A DNA stretch of 64,000 nucleotides from an uncultured Eubacteriales bacterium (GTDB taxonomy: Bacteria > Bacillota > Clostridia > Christensenellales > Aristaeellaceae). Each line of letters begins with the position of its first letter. Within the stretch, counting starts at the first letter, position 1. Made by a program: the position numbers and the translations under genes. Location: assembly GCA_902781945.1 (NCBI GenBank), contig CACZLE010000004.1:1-64000 (forward strand), written 5' to 3'. The notes beneath the pieces were generated by a model. It saw only the letters and a program-made list of their open reading frames with translations. It ran no database searches and had not been told where the DNA came from. Positions 8,323-16,171 of the stretch are shown piece after piece.

Positions 8323-8351
8323 AGTATAACACAATCCGGGACGGAGGGCAA
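8323..8351 (-). promoter_or_regulatory. Promoter for TraX-like gene
   Basis: Minus-strand TTGCCC (8351-8346) and TATACT (8328-8323) are spaced by 17 bases. It is back to back with the promoter of the Spo0A-like gene. Confidence 0.7.
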
Positions 8352-8380
8352 TTTACTTTTTATGCGTTTTATGGTATCCT
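8352..8380 (+). promoter_or_regulatory. Promoter for Spo0A-like gene
   Basis: TTTACT (8352-8357) and TATCCT (8375-8380) are spaced by 17 bases, 20 bases before the ATG at 8400. Confidence 0.6.
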
Positions 8381-8399
8381 GCTGCCGGGAGGATGAAGG

Positions 8400-9419
8400 A
8401 TGAAGCCATTGCAGTTTGAAACGCGGGTGACGCTGTACGCCCCCGATCCGCTGCCTGCCCTGCGAATGCTGGACAGGCCCGGCATCGCCGTGTGCGACGT
8501 GGTACGGGAGGCGAAGACGCTGCCCGGGCGGGCGCGGGACATGCAGCCCCACGCGGTCTATCTGGCCGTGCCGCCGCCGGATGTTCAAGGAATGCTCCGG
8601 GAGATCGCGGCGCTGCGTCCGGCCCGTCCGCCCCGAATCGCCGCGGCGTTCGCGGCGGATTTTGAGGTGGACGATCTGACCGCCCTCGATGCCTGTGCCC
8701 TGCTGGCCCGGCCTTCGCTGCCCGCCCGGACCGCCTGCGCGGAGAAAATCCTCTCCGGGCTGGGGATGGCCGACAGCCTCAAGGGTTTTTCCATGCTGGC
8801 CCGGGGCGCGGCGCTGCTCAGCGCCATTCCCCTGCCCCTGCCGCCCCTGCAATACGGGCTGTATCCGCAGTTGGCTCGGGAGTATGACGTTTCCGCCGAC
8901 GTGGTGGAGCGGCGCATGCGCAGCGCCATCGAAAGCGCTTGGCTGCACGGCGATCTGGCGGCGCAGAACGCGCTGATGGGGCTGTCCGTCAGCGCCGAGC
9001 GGGGCAAGCCCACCAACAGCGAATTGCTGTGCCGACTGGGCGCTTTATGGGGAATGAGCAAAGAGGAAAACAGAAATTGGCACAAGGAAACGTTCGAGGC
9101 CTCCGCGGCCTCGAGCTCTGCGCCAGGGCCCGCTTGGGCCCTGGACCCATCCTGGCGAACTGTCTTGAAAACAACAACAAACAATCTGCGCCTGAAACTT
9201 GAGCGTCGCAAAGAGAGCTTCCGGGCAGAAGAAAACCAGCGTCAGTCCGGAAAAATGAGTTTACTCATTTTCTCCGGCCTGACGCCGGTTTTCGCTGTGC
9301 GCTTTGCGCACAGCATGCCAGCAAAGCTGGCTGCCCGGAAGCGGTGGACTGCGACTTTGTTTCTCGTTGCGTTCGTTGCTTTTACGGCGACAAACGCAGG
9401 TTTTCTGCTTCTCTTTTGA
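8400..9419 (+). CDS. Spo0A-like DNA-binding protein with degenerate receiver and repeat-derived tail
   Basis: 339 residues. Residues about 125-223 match the Spo0A C-terminal DNA-binding domain: GLYPQLAREYDVSADVVERR, then AIESAWLHGD, then GKPTNSELL. The first 110 residues look like a receiver domain, but where the phosphoacceptor Asp is expected the strand reads VYLAVPP, so phosphorylation is unlikely. True Spo0A is about 260 residues and ends near residue 223 here. The remaining ~115 residues are encoded by a hairpin-rich repeat and look like read-through (ASAASSSAPGPA). It is probably a Spo0A paralogue whose original stop was lost; whether the tail is kept is unknown. GGGAGGATGAAGG precedes the start. 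Confidence 0.75.
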   Translation: MKPLQFETRVTLYAPDPLPALRMLDRPGIAVCDVVREAKTLPGRARDMQPHAVYLAVPPPDVQGMLREIAALRPARPPRIAAAFAADFEVDDLTALDACALLARPSLPARTACAEKILSGLGMADSLKGFSMLARGAALLSAIPLPLPPLQYGLYPQLAREYDVSADVVERRMRSAIESAWLHGDLAAQNALMGLSVSAERGKPTNSELLCRLGALWGMSKEENRNWHKETFEASAASSSAPGPAWALDPSWRTVLKTTTNNLRLKLERRKESFRAEENQRQSGKMSLLIFSGLTPVFAVRFAHSMPAKLAARKRWTATLFLVAFVAFTATNAGFLLLF

Positions 9420-9464
9420 CTCAAAAGAGAAGCGTACCCCTTCCCCGTCAAATTTCTGTTTATC
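9094..9464. repeat. Hairpin-array repeat with conserved tail
   Basis: Six perfect or near-perfect hairpins lie in about 340 bases: 9094-9114 (TCGAGGCC stem), 9123-9144 (CCAGGGCCC), 9239-9285 (long, GCGTCAG outer stem), 9294-9314 (GCTGTGCGC, TTT loop), 9317-9331 (GCCAGC, AAA loop) and 9407-9433 (GCTTCTCTTTTGA). The tail GCGTACCCCTTCCCC and on to about 9464 recurs elsewhere in the window. The array spans the 3' end of the Spo0A-like frame and the gap before the convergent gene. Confidence 0.65.
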
Positions 9465-9473
9465 AAAGCTATT

Positions 9474-10121
9474 TCATAACCCCGTCTGCCGCAGCACCCA
9501 ATAGCCCTGGCCGTCGGCGGCCCGCTCATAGCTGTATCCCTGCAAGCCCTTGGGCGGGAGCATGGAGCCCCGGGCCTGAACGCCGTAGAGCAGGCCATCC
9601 ACCCGGTCCCCCTGCGCGTGATAGCCGAAGCAGCAGGGCATGCCCGCCTCCCGGGTCCGGACCGTGCGCCAGCCCGGAAACAGGCCGCAGGGACGCAGAG
9701 AATCGAAATAGGGCCGCAATTGAGCGGCGTGCTCCGGCCATCGGAGGGCAGGTAAGGCGTCCACCGGCGGGGCATCGGATATGGGGCGATAGGTGATCGC
9801 CTTTTCTTTTGGCCTTTCCGGCGGAGGAGGCGTTGGCGGCATAGGCGGCGGCACTTGCCGGGCGGTGAGCAGGGATTGGGCGCCCGCCTGATTGACCCGG
9901 TTTTCGTTCCATAGCACCGCCTGCCCGCCCCGGAATACGCAGAGCACAGCGCCCTTGCCCTGGCCGGACCAGGCTCCCTGGCTATCCGACTGGAAATCCA
10001 TCGCGCAGCCGTCGCACAAGAGCCCGTAAGCCTGCCGGGGTCGCAGGCCACCCAGGGTGACGCGGCCCTCCCGCTGCCAGCCGAAGGCACCGTTTCGTCC
10101 CGTCAGCCGCACATAGGTCAT
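9474..10121 (-). CDS. Hypothetical two-domain protein with Pro-rich hinge
   Basis: 215 residues starting MTYVRLTGR, with AAGGAAGGTG upstream of the ATG at 10121. An N-terminal beta-rich half (residues 1-85) and a C-terminal half (residues 120-215, PALRWPEHAAQLRPYFDSLRP to the end) are joined by a hinge of runs of proline (VPPPMPPTPPPPERP). There is no signal peptide or membrane helix. The C-terminal half contains GYSYERAADGQGYWVL, which looks like a small repeated beta unit. I do not recognise the family. It is convergent with the Spo0A-like gene. Confidence 0.55.
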   Translation of the reverse strand: MTYVRLTGRNGAFGWQREGRVTLGGLRPRQAYGLLCDGCAMDFQSDSQGAWSGQGKGAVLCVFRGGQAVLWNENRVNQAGAQSLLTARQVPPPMPPTPPPPERPKEKAITYRPISDAPPVDALPALRWPEHAAQLRPYFDSLRPCGLFPGWRTVRTREAGMPCCFGYHAQGDRVDGLLYGVQARGSMLPPKGLQGYSYERAADGQGYWVLRQTGL

Positions 10122-10170
10122 GGCATCACCTTCCTTCATCAATTAATATGCCGCTTCGTCGCAAAGATGC

Positions 10171-10199
10171 TTGCCCTTGAACGGAAAATCCGGTATAAT
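10171..10199 (+). promoter_or_regulatory. Promoter for surE
   Basis: TTGCCC (10171-10176), a 17-base spacer, then TATAAT (10194-10199), 30 bases before the start codon. Confidence 0.75.
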
Positions 10200-10229
10200 A
10201 GCTTGACACTCCGCCGAAAGGAGAGCTTT

Positions 10230-10985
10230 ATGCACTTTTTACTGACCAACGACGACGGCATCGACGCCATCGGCCTCAAGGCCCTGAGCGCGGCCATCAC
10301 GGAAGCCGGTCACACGGTGACGGTGTGCGCGCCCCAGAGCCAGCAAAGCGCTGCCAGCCACCACCTGACGCTGAACGCGCCTCTGATGGTGCGAGAGACG
10401 CCCTGGGAGGGCGGCGAAGCCTACGCCCTGGCCGGGACCCCCGCCGACTGTGCCCGCATCGGGCGGCTGCTGTCCGGGCAGCCCATCGACTTCGCCTTTT
10501 CCGGCATCAACAACGGCGAAAACGCGGGCACGGCCATCTATTACAGCGGCACGGTATCCGCCGCCCGGGAGGCCCGGATGTGCGGCATGCCCGCCATGGC
10601 GGTATCCATCATGACCGGCGCGAGCTGGGAGACCCTGATGCATTTGGGGCGGCTGGCGGTGCGCATCGCGGAAAAGGCAGCCCGGAAGGAATTGCCCCGG
10701 CTGGGCCTGCTGAACCTCAACGCCCCTGCCCTGCCGGCGGATCACTGGAGGCCCTTGACGCTGGCTCCCCTCAGCGACGCCTGCTATCTGGACAGCTATG
10801 AGAGGCGCGTCAGCCCCCGGGGGCAGTCCTATTTCTGGCTGGAGGCCGGGCTCAAAATCGAGCCGCACAGGCCGGGTACCGACATGGCGCTGCTGAACGA
10901 CGGATATCCCGTGCTCTCCCTGGTGGGGCCCTACCTGGAGGAAAACGGGTGGATCACGGAGAATTTGCAGGAATTGATTCCGTGA
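10230..10985 (+). CDS. surE: 5'/3'-nucleotidase SurE
   Basis: 251 residues, typical for SurE, which removes phosphate from nucleoside 5'- and 3'-monophosphates using a divalent metal. The N-terminal LLTNDDGIDAIGL supplies the metal-binding Asp pair, APQSQQSAAS follows, and the SGINNGENAGTAIYYSGTVSAAREA signature is complete (GIN.G.N.G...YSGTV.AA). The start is the ATG at 10230 with AAAGGAGAG upstream; the 21 codons of open frame before it overlap the promoter. It is transcribed alone from its own promoter, ahead of the RpiR regulator's separate promoter. Confidence 0.93.
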   Translation: MHFLLTNDDGIDAIGLKALSAAITEAGHTVTVCAPQSQQSAASHHLTLNAPLMVRETPWEGGEAYALAGTPADCARIGRLLSGQPIDFAFSGINNGENAGTAIYYSGTVSAAREARMCGMPAMAVSIMTGASWETLMHLGRLAVRIAEKAARKELPRLGLLNLNAPALPADHWRPLTLAPLSDACYLDSYERRVSPRGQSYFWLEAGLKIEPHRPGTDMALLNDGYPVLSLVGPYLEENGWITENLQELIP

Positions 10986-10987
10986 TA

Positions 10988-11016
10988 TTGCATTTTGAGG
11001 GCTGATGTTGTATACT
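10988..11016 (+). promoter_or_regulatory. Promoter for rpiR-type regulator operon
   Basis: TTGCAT (10988-10993) and TATACT (11011-11016) with a 17-base spacer, starting directly after the surE stop codon. Confidence 0.65.
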
Positions 11017-11051
11017 GATCGGGTATATTTGCTATTTTTGAGGTGTCTCTT

Positions 11052-11915
11052 ATGCAAAATACCCAGGATATGATCAGCCGCCTGAACCGCAGCGGCAGCC
11101 GTCTGAGCAAAAGCCACCGGCGTATTGCCGATTACATCGCCCAGCATTATGACAAGGCGGTGTTCATGACCGCCGCGCGCCTGGGCGAAACCGTGGGGGT
11201 CAGCGAGAGCACCGTGGTGCGCTTCGCCGTAGCCATGGGCTATGACGGCTATCCGGAACTGCAGGACAGCCTGCGGGAGCTGGTGCGCCATCGGCTCACC
11301 ACCACCCAGCGGTTTGAGATGATCTCGGATATCAGCGAGGACAACGTGCTCTCCACCGTGCTCAAGGCGGACATGCAGAACATCCGCTCCACCATCGAGG
11401 ACGTGGACGAGGGCGCTTTCCGGGAGGCCGTGCGGGTGATCTCCGGGGCCAAGACCCTGTATATCCTTGGCCTGCGCTCCGCGGCGCCCCTGGCGGAATT
11501 TGCCGGATACTACCTGCACTACATCTTTGACGACGTGCGGGTGGTGGCCGCGGGCAGCACGGACGTGTTCGAGGCCGTCTCCCGCATCGGCGCGGGCGAC
11601 GTGCTCATCGGCATCAGCTTTCCCCGCTACTCCAGCCGCACCATCGAGGCCATGACCTTCTCCCGCTCCCGGAACGCGCAGGTGATCGGCATCACCGACG
11701 GCCCCATGAGCCCCCTGCACGACGCGGCGGACATCTGCCTGTCCGTGCGCACGGACATGGCCAGCTTTGTGGATTCCATGGCCGCGCCCATGAGCATGAT
11801 CAACGCCCTCATCGTGGCCCTGGGCCTCAAAAACAAGGAAATTTTGGCAGAAAGATTCAAACAACTGGAAGAACTGTGGGACGCTTACAGCGTGTATATG
11901 AATGAAAGCAAATAA
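11052..11915 (+). CDS. MurR/RpiR family transcriptional regulator
   Basis: 287 residues. Residues 1-80 are an HTH_6 domain (SKSHRRIADYIAQHYDKAVFMTAARLGETVGVSESTVVRFA). Residues about 125-255 are a SIS sugar-phosphate-binding domain with LYILGLRSAAPLA and DVLIGISFPRYSSRT. Such proteins sense phosphosugars and control sugar catabolism or cell-wall recycling genes. GAGGTG stands 6 bases before the ATG at 11052. The gene overlaps the following flavoprotein by 14 bases. No sugar operon adjoins it, so its regulon is not evident. Confidence 0.9.
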   Translation: MQNTQDMISRLNRSGSRLSKSHRRIADYIAQHYDKAVFMTAARLGETVGVSESTVVRFAVAMGYDGYPELQDSLRELVRHRLTTTQRFEMISDISEDNVLSTVLKADMQNIRSTIEDVDEGAFREAVRVISGAKTLYILGLRSAAPLAEFAGYYLHYIFDDVRVVAAGSTDVFEAVSRIGAGDVLIGISFPRYSSRTIEAMTFSRSRNAQVIGITDGPMSPLHDAADICLSVRTDMASFVDSMAAPMSMINALIVALGLKNKEILAERFKQLEELWDAYSVYMNESK

Positions 11916-13146
11916 TCAAGTAGTGATCGTTGGCGGCGGCGCGGCGGGACTCTCTGCCGCGCTGTTTGCGTCGCGTGCCGGCGCCCGGGTGACGATGCTG
12001 GAAAAAAACGAAAAATTCGGTAAAAAGCTGTATATCACCGGCAAGGGCCGCTGCAACCTGTGCAACGCCTGCGACGTGGAGACGTTCCTGAAAAACGTGC
12101 AGCGAAACCCCCGGTTTCTGTATTCCGCCCTGCGGTTTTTGTCGCCGGACGATCTGCAGCGGCTGGTCAATGACCTGGGCTGCCCCACCAAGGTGGAGCG
12201 CGGCAACCGGGTGTTCCCCGTCAGCGACCATGCCAGCGACGTGAGCCGGGCCTTTCTGGATGGTCTGAAAGGACAGGCGCTGAAAATAAACGCCGAGGTG
12301 CTGGGCATTGTGACGGAGGAAGGCCGCGTGACCGGCGTGCGATTGCAGGACCGCCTGCTGCCCTGCGACGCGGTGATCCTGGCCACCGGCGGCGTCAGCT
12401 ATCCCGCCACCGGCTCCACCGGAGACGGGCTGCGATTTGCCAAGGAAATGGGCCACACCATTATCGATTTGCGGCCCTCCCTGGTGCCGCTGGAGGTCAA
12501 GGAAGCCTGGCCCAAGCAGTTGCAGGGACTTTCGCTCAAAAATGTTTGCCTTACGGCCACTGTTCATGGTAAAATAAAATATTGTGAGCAGGGTGAAATG
12601 CTGTTCACCCATTTTGGCGTATCCGGTCCCCTGGTGCTGTCGCTTTCCAGCGTGCTGGCCACGGCGGACTGGAAGGACGTCAAGCTGACCCTGGATTTGA
12701 AGCCCGCCCTGACCCCTGAGCAATTGGACGTCCGGGTGCTGCGGGATTTTGGAGAAGCCCCCCGCAAGCAATTGCAGAACCTGCTGCCCGCCCTGCTGCC
12801 GGGCCGCATGGCGGAGATCTTCCCGGCGCTGTGCGGCGTCTCCCCCACCAAGCAGCCCGCCCAGATCACGGCGGCGGAGCGCGCCCGCATCGTGGGGACG
12901 CTGAAGGCCCTGCCCATGACCGTCACAGGCACCCGGGGCTTTGAGGAAGCCATCGTCACCTGCGGCGGCGTGAGCGTGAAGGAAGTGACCCCCGCCACCC
13001 TGATGAGCAAGAAGGTGAAGGGCCTGTTCTTCGCCGGAGAAATACTGGACGTGGACGCCTTCACCGGCGGCTTCAATCTGCAGATCGCCTTTTCCACCGG
13101 GGCGCTGGCGGGCAACAGCGCTGCCCTGTACGAAGCGGAGGGATGA
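11902..13146 (+). CDS. NAD(P)/FAD-dependent oxidoreductase, HI0933/BaiN family
   Basis: 414 residues. GGGAAGLSAALFAS at residues 11-24 is the dinucleotide-binding Rossmann loop, GKKLYITGKGRCNLCN is the family hallmark, and the C-terminal GEILDVDAFTGGFNLQIAFSTG closes the FAD site. The family is a widespread flavoprotein group (YhiN/HI0933); one Clostridial member is reported to act in bile-acid dehydroxylation, but most have no known substrate. It is translated from within the end of the RpiR gene and overlaps the DUF3784 gene, so it belongs to one long transcript running to the nucleoside-kinase gene. Confidence 0.88.
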   Translation: MKANNQVVIVGGGAAGLSAALFASRAGARVTMLEKNEKFGKKLYITGKGRCNLCNACDVETFLKNVQRNPRFLYSALRFLSPDDLQRLVNDLGCPTKVERGNRVFPVSDHASDVSRAFLDGLKGQALKINAEVLGIVTEEGRVTGVRLQDRLLPCDAVILATGGVSYPATGSTGDGLRFAKEMGHTIIDLRPSLVPLEVKEAWPKQLQGLSLKNVCLTATVHGKIKYCEQGEMLFTHFGVSGPLVLSLSSVLATADWKDVKLTLDLKPALTPEQLDVRVLRDFGEAPRKQLQNLLPALLPGRMAEIFPALCGVSPTKQPAQITAAERARIVGTLKALPMTVTGTRGFEEAIVTCGGVSVKEVTPATLMSKKVKGLFFAGEILDVDAFTGGFNLQIAFSTGALAGNSAALYEAEG

Positions 13147-13148
13147 CC

Positions 13149-13508
13149 ATGTCCAATGGCGCGTGGATCGTCAGTTGTCTGATGCTGGCCGCGGTGTTCT
13201 TCGGCTGCGCGGCGCTGTTCGCCGTCAAAAAAGAGAAGGGCGCGGATTACGCGGCGGGCTTCAACAGCCTGACGGAAAGCCAGAAGGCGCGCTACGACCG
13301 GGCGGCCATCTCCCGGCATTACCTGGCCTTCATGCGGCTCCTGGGCGAGATCAGCCTGCTGTGCGCGGCGCTGGCGCACTGGATCAGCCTGTGGGCCTTC
13401 GTGGCCAACATGGCGCTGCTCCTGGCCTGCTGCGCCTCCGAAATGCACATCGACTGGGAAAAGGCCTTTGAAAAATACAAGATCGGCAATCAACCGAAAG
13501 GGTTTTGA
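13149..13508 (+). CDS. DUF3784 family membrane protein
   Basis: 119 residues: an N-terminal transmembrane helix (WIVSCLMLAAVFFGCAALFAV), a polar loop with AGFNSLTESQKARYDR, then two more hydrophobic helices. The loop motif (GYN.L...EK..YD) is the mark of DUF3784. I chose the ATG at 13149, which has GGAGG 7 bases upstream; an ATG at 13143 overlaps that site. The gene starts at the stop of the flavoprotein gene. The function is unknown. Confidence 0.75.
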   Translation: MSNGAWIVSCLMLAAVFFGCAALFAVKKEKGADYAAGFNSLTESQKARYDRAAISRHYLAFMRLLGEISLLCAALAHWISLWAFVANMALLLACCASEMHIDWEKAFEKYKIGNQPKGF

Positions 13509-13513
13509 ACACC

Positions 13514-14464
13514 ATGGACTACATCGTATTGGACCTCGAGTGGAACCAGCCCATGAGCTACAACAGCAGCGCCTACAAGAGCGTGGGCGGACGGCTGCTG
13601 TTTGAAATGATCCAGATCGGGGCCATCCGCCTGAACGACCAGCTGGAAATCACCGACAGCTTCAACCAGCTGATCCAGCCTACCCATTACGTGAAGCTGC
13701 ATCCGCGCATCAAGCGCATCACCGGCATCAGCCAGGACGACCTGTGCGACGCTCCGCAGTTTGTGGAGGCGGCGGAGCACTTCCGCGCCTGGTGCGGGGA
13801 CGACTGCGCCATCCTGACCTGGGGCTGCGACGACATCTCCGTCCTACAGCAGAACCTGGATTTCTTCGGCTTCTCCACCCCCTTCCCCCCCATGTACGAC
13901 CTGCAAAAGCTCTACGGCGAACTGGTGCAGGACACCAAGAACCGCACGGGCCTCAAGAGCGCCATGGAGCACTTTGAGATCGAGCCGGAGGCTGATCATC
14001 CCTTCCACAACGCCCTGAACGACGCCTATTACACGGCGCTGGTGTTCAAAAAGTGCCCGAAGCCCGAGGACGTGCTGCGCTTTTCCCAGACCGCCCGCAA
14101 GCTGACCCACGAGGAGCGCACCCGCCGCACGGAAAAATGCGACGTGATCCGCGTGGGCCGTCCGGCGGAGGCCATCCACGGCAAGCATGCCAAGACGCCG
14201 CCCTGCCCCGTGTGCGGCCACCGCTGCGAGCTGGCGGCGGATTACATCGCCAAGCCCGACGGCAGCCAGCAGGCCCTGTGCGTCTGCGGCGATCACGGGC
14301 TGTTCTTCTGCACCGTCAAATTCCAGAAGGGCGAAAAGGGCCGAAAGGACATGGTGCGCACCGTGTCCATGGCGGAGGAGCAGAACCCCGCCTACGTATC
14401 CACCAAGCTGATCCAATGGCAGAACAAGCTGGCCGCCCAGCAGGCGGCCCAGGAGGAAGCATGA
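13514..14464 (+). CDS. DEDDh 3'-5' exonuclease with C-terminal zinc ribbon
   Basis: 316 residues. The exonuclease fold is clear: VLDLEWN supplies the first Asp/Glu pair, WGCDD the second acidic site, and HNALNDAYYTA the His/Asp pair of the DEDDh class. It resembles KapD and the epsilon-like RNase T family. After residue 225 comes a treble of cysteines (CPVCGHRCEL ... CVCGDHGLF) that would form a zinc ribbon, an addition not found in the shortest members. The start at 13514 is preferred over an in-frame TTG three codons earlier. It overlaps the kinase gene by 4 bases. Confidence 0.85.
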   Translation: MDYIVLDLEWNQPMSYNSSAYKSVGGRLLFEMIQIGAIRLNDQLEITDSFNQLIQPTHYVKLHPRIKRITGISQDDLCDAPQFVEAAEHFRAWCGDDCAILTWGCDDISVLQQNLDFFGFSTPFPPMYDLQKLYGELVQDTKNRTGLKSAMEHFEIEPEADHPFHNALNDAYYTALVFKKCPKPEDVLRFSQTARKLTHEERTRRTEKCDVIRVGRPAEAIHGKHAKTPPCPVCGHRCELAADYIAKPDGSQQALCVCGDHGLFFCTVKFQKGEKGRKDMVRTVSMAEEQNPAYVSTKLIQWQNKLAAQQAAQEEA

Positions 14465-16107
14465 CGATTTCCTTTGAGGACAAAACATGGGAATGCGCCC
14501 CCGGAACCACGGTGGCCGAGGCCTTCGCCCAATTGCTGCCCCCAGGGCATGACAAGCCCCTGGGCGCTTTCTGCGGCGGCAAGGTGCTGGAGCTGAACGC
14601 CAAACTGAACCAGGACTGCGCGCTCAAGCCCATCACCTTCCAGCACGAGGAGGGCCGCAGGATCTATGAGCGCTCCCTGCGCTTCATCCTGCTGCTGGCG
14701 GTGCACCGCTGCTATCCCGATGTGCGCATGCGCATCGAGCACAGCATCGGCTTTGGCATCTACCTGCAATTGGAAGGCAAGCGCGTGGTGCAGGGGGACG
14801 CCAAGCTGATCGAGGACACCATGCAGGAGATCGTGGCGGCCAATCTGCCCTTCAAGCGCTCCCGCTGGTCCCGTCAGCAGGCCATCGACTACTTCAATTC
14901 CCTGGGCTGGAGCGACAAGGCCGATCTGCTGGCCTACCGGCAATTTGATTATTTTAACATCTATGAATGCGGCGGCCTGGCGGAATACTTCTACGGGGCC
15001 ATGCTGCCCGCCACCGGCGACGTGCCGGTGTTCGCCGTGCGCTATCATCCCCCGGGCCTGATCCTGCAGATGCCCGGGCCCGCCGATCCCAGCGTGCCCG
15101 CGCCCTATGTGAGCCGGCCCAAGCACATGGCCACCTTTTTTGAAAGCAACTACTGGTGCCAGATCCTGGGCTGCCGCAACGCCGCGGACCTGAACCGGCT
15201 GATCGACAAGGGAGAGCTGAACGAATTCATCCGCGTCAACGAGGCCCTGCACGACAAGAGCCTGGCGGACATCGCGGAGGACATTCTGCGCATGAACGCC
15301 CGGGCCATCTTTCTGGCCGGGCCCAGCAGCAGCGGCAAGACCACCACGGCCAACCGCCTCAAGGTGCATCTGCGGGTGCTGGGGCTCAAGCCCGTGCTGA
15401 TCAGCATGGATAACTTCTACCAGAACCGTGATCAGGTGCCCCGGGACGAAAAGGGCGAACTGGACCTGGAATCCCTGTACGCTCTGAATGTGGAGCTGTT
15501 CCGCCGGTGCATCCGGGGGCTGCTGGACGGGCAGGAAGTGGGCATGCCGCTCTACGACTTTTCCACCGGCATGCGGCAGGATGACGCCTACCGCCTGCGG
15601 CTGGGCCGGGACGAAATGCTGATCGTGGAGGGTATCCACGGCCTGAACCCCGTGCTGCACGAGGGCTTCCGGCCGGGCGAGATCTGCAAATTCTACCTGA
15701 GCGAACTGACCTGCCTGAACCTGGACGACCACAACCGCATCCGCACCACGGACGCAAGGCTGCTGCGGCGCATCGTGCGGGATTACCAGTTCCGCGGCAC
15801 CACGCCGGAGGGCACCCTGGCCATGTGGGACAGCGTGCGCCGGGGCGAGGAAAAATGGATCTTCCCCTATCAGGAGCAGGCGGATATCGTGTTCAACACC
15901 GCCCTGCACTATGAATTGCCCGTGCTCAAGCGCATCGCCTATCCCATGCTGCAAAAGGTGCCGCAGGAGGATCCCAACTACTTTATGGCCATCCGCCTGA
16001 TCAAGACGCTGAACTATTTCCGCACCGCCCCGGACGAGGTGCTCTCCGAGATCCCGCCGCTGTCCATCCTGCGGGAATTCATCGGCGGAAATACCTTCTA
16101 TGCTTAA
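14461..16107 (+). CDS. Uridine-kinase-like nucleoside kinase with TGS/threonyl-tRNA-synthetase-like N-terminus
   Basis: 548 residues. Residues 1-60 resemble a TGS domain. Residues 60-200 resemble the second additional domain of threonyl-tRNA synthetase (HRCYPDVRMRIEHSIGFGIYL). Residues about 275-480 are a P-loop kinase of the uridine kinase/phosphoribulokinase type: AGPSSSGKTTTANRL, SMDNFYQNRDQVP, VEGIHGLNP and a KFYLSEL segment. This ThrRS-like plus Udk architecture is conserved in Firmicutes and is annotated as nucleoside kinase. The ATG at 14461 overlaps the exonuclease stop. It is the last tightly coupled gene of the 11.0-16.1 kb transcript. Confidence 0.9.
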   Translation: MTISFEDKTWECAPGTTVAEAFAQLLPPGHDKPLGAFCGGKVLELNAKLNQDCALKPITFQHEEGRRIYERSLRFILLLAVHRCYPDVRMRIEHSIGFGIYLQLEGKRVVQGDAKLIEDTMQEIVAANLPFKRSRWSRQQAIDYFNSLGWSDKADLLAYRQFDYFNIYECGGLAEYFYGAMLPATGDVPVFAVRYHPPGLILQMPGPADPSVPAPYVSRPKHMATFFESNYWCQILGCRNAADLNRLIDKGELNEFIRVNEALHDKSLADIAEDILRMNARAIFLAGPSSSGKTTTANRLKVHLRVLGLKPVLISMDNFYQNRDQVPRDEKGELDLESLYALNVELFRRCIRGLLDGQEVGMPLYDFSTGMRQDDAYRLRLGRDEMLIVEGIHGLNPVLHEGFRPGEICKFYLSELTCLNLDDHNRIRTTDARLLRRIVRDYQFRGTTPEGTLAMWDSVRRGEEKWIFPYQEQADIVFNTALHYELPVLKRIAYPMLQKVPQEDPNYFMAIRLIKTLNYFRTAPDEVLSEIPPLSILREFIGGNTFYA

Positions 16108-16124
16108 ATTTATTTGCCAATGAT

Positions 16125-16168
16125 AAATCGCCGCCTCCCTGCGCACAATAGCCGCGAGGAGGCGATTT
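16125..16168 (+). promoter_or_regulatory. Hairpin covering ribosome site of yhcN-like gene
   Basis: AAATCGCCGCCTC (16125-16137) pairs with GAGGAGGCGATTT (16156-16168) with one bulged G. The Shine-Dalgarno GAGGAGG lies inside the 3' arm and the TTG start follows 4 bases later. It could instead be a terminator for the kinase gene, but no T-run follows. Confidence 0.5.
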
Positions 16169-16171
16169 GCT

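Noticed and set aside
14053..14460. Upstream extension of the nucleoside-kinase frame
   Set aside because: The extension overlaps the exonuclease gene out of frame and is Arg/Pro/Gly-rich; the ATG at 14461 overlaps the exonuclease stop and begins the TGS-like domain.
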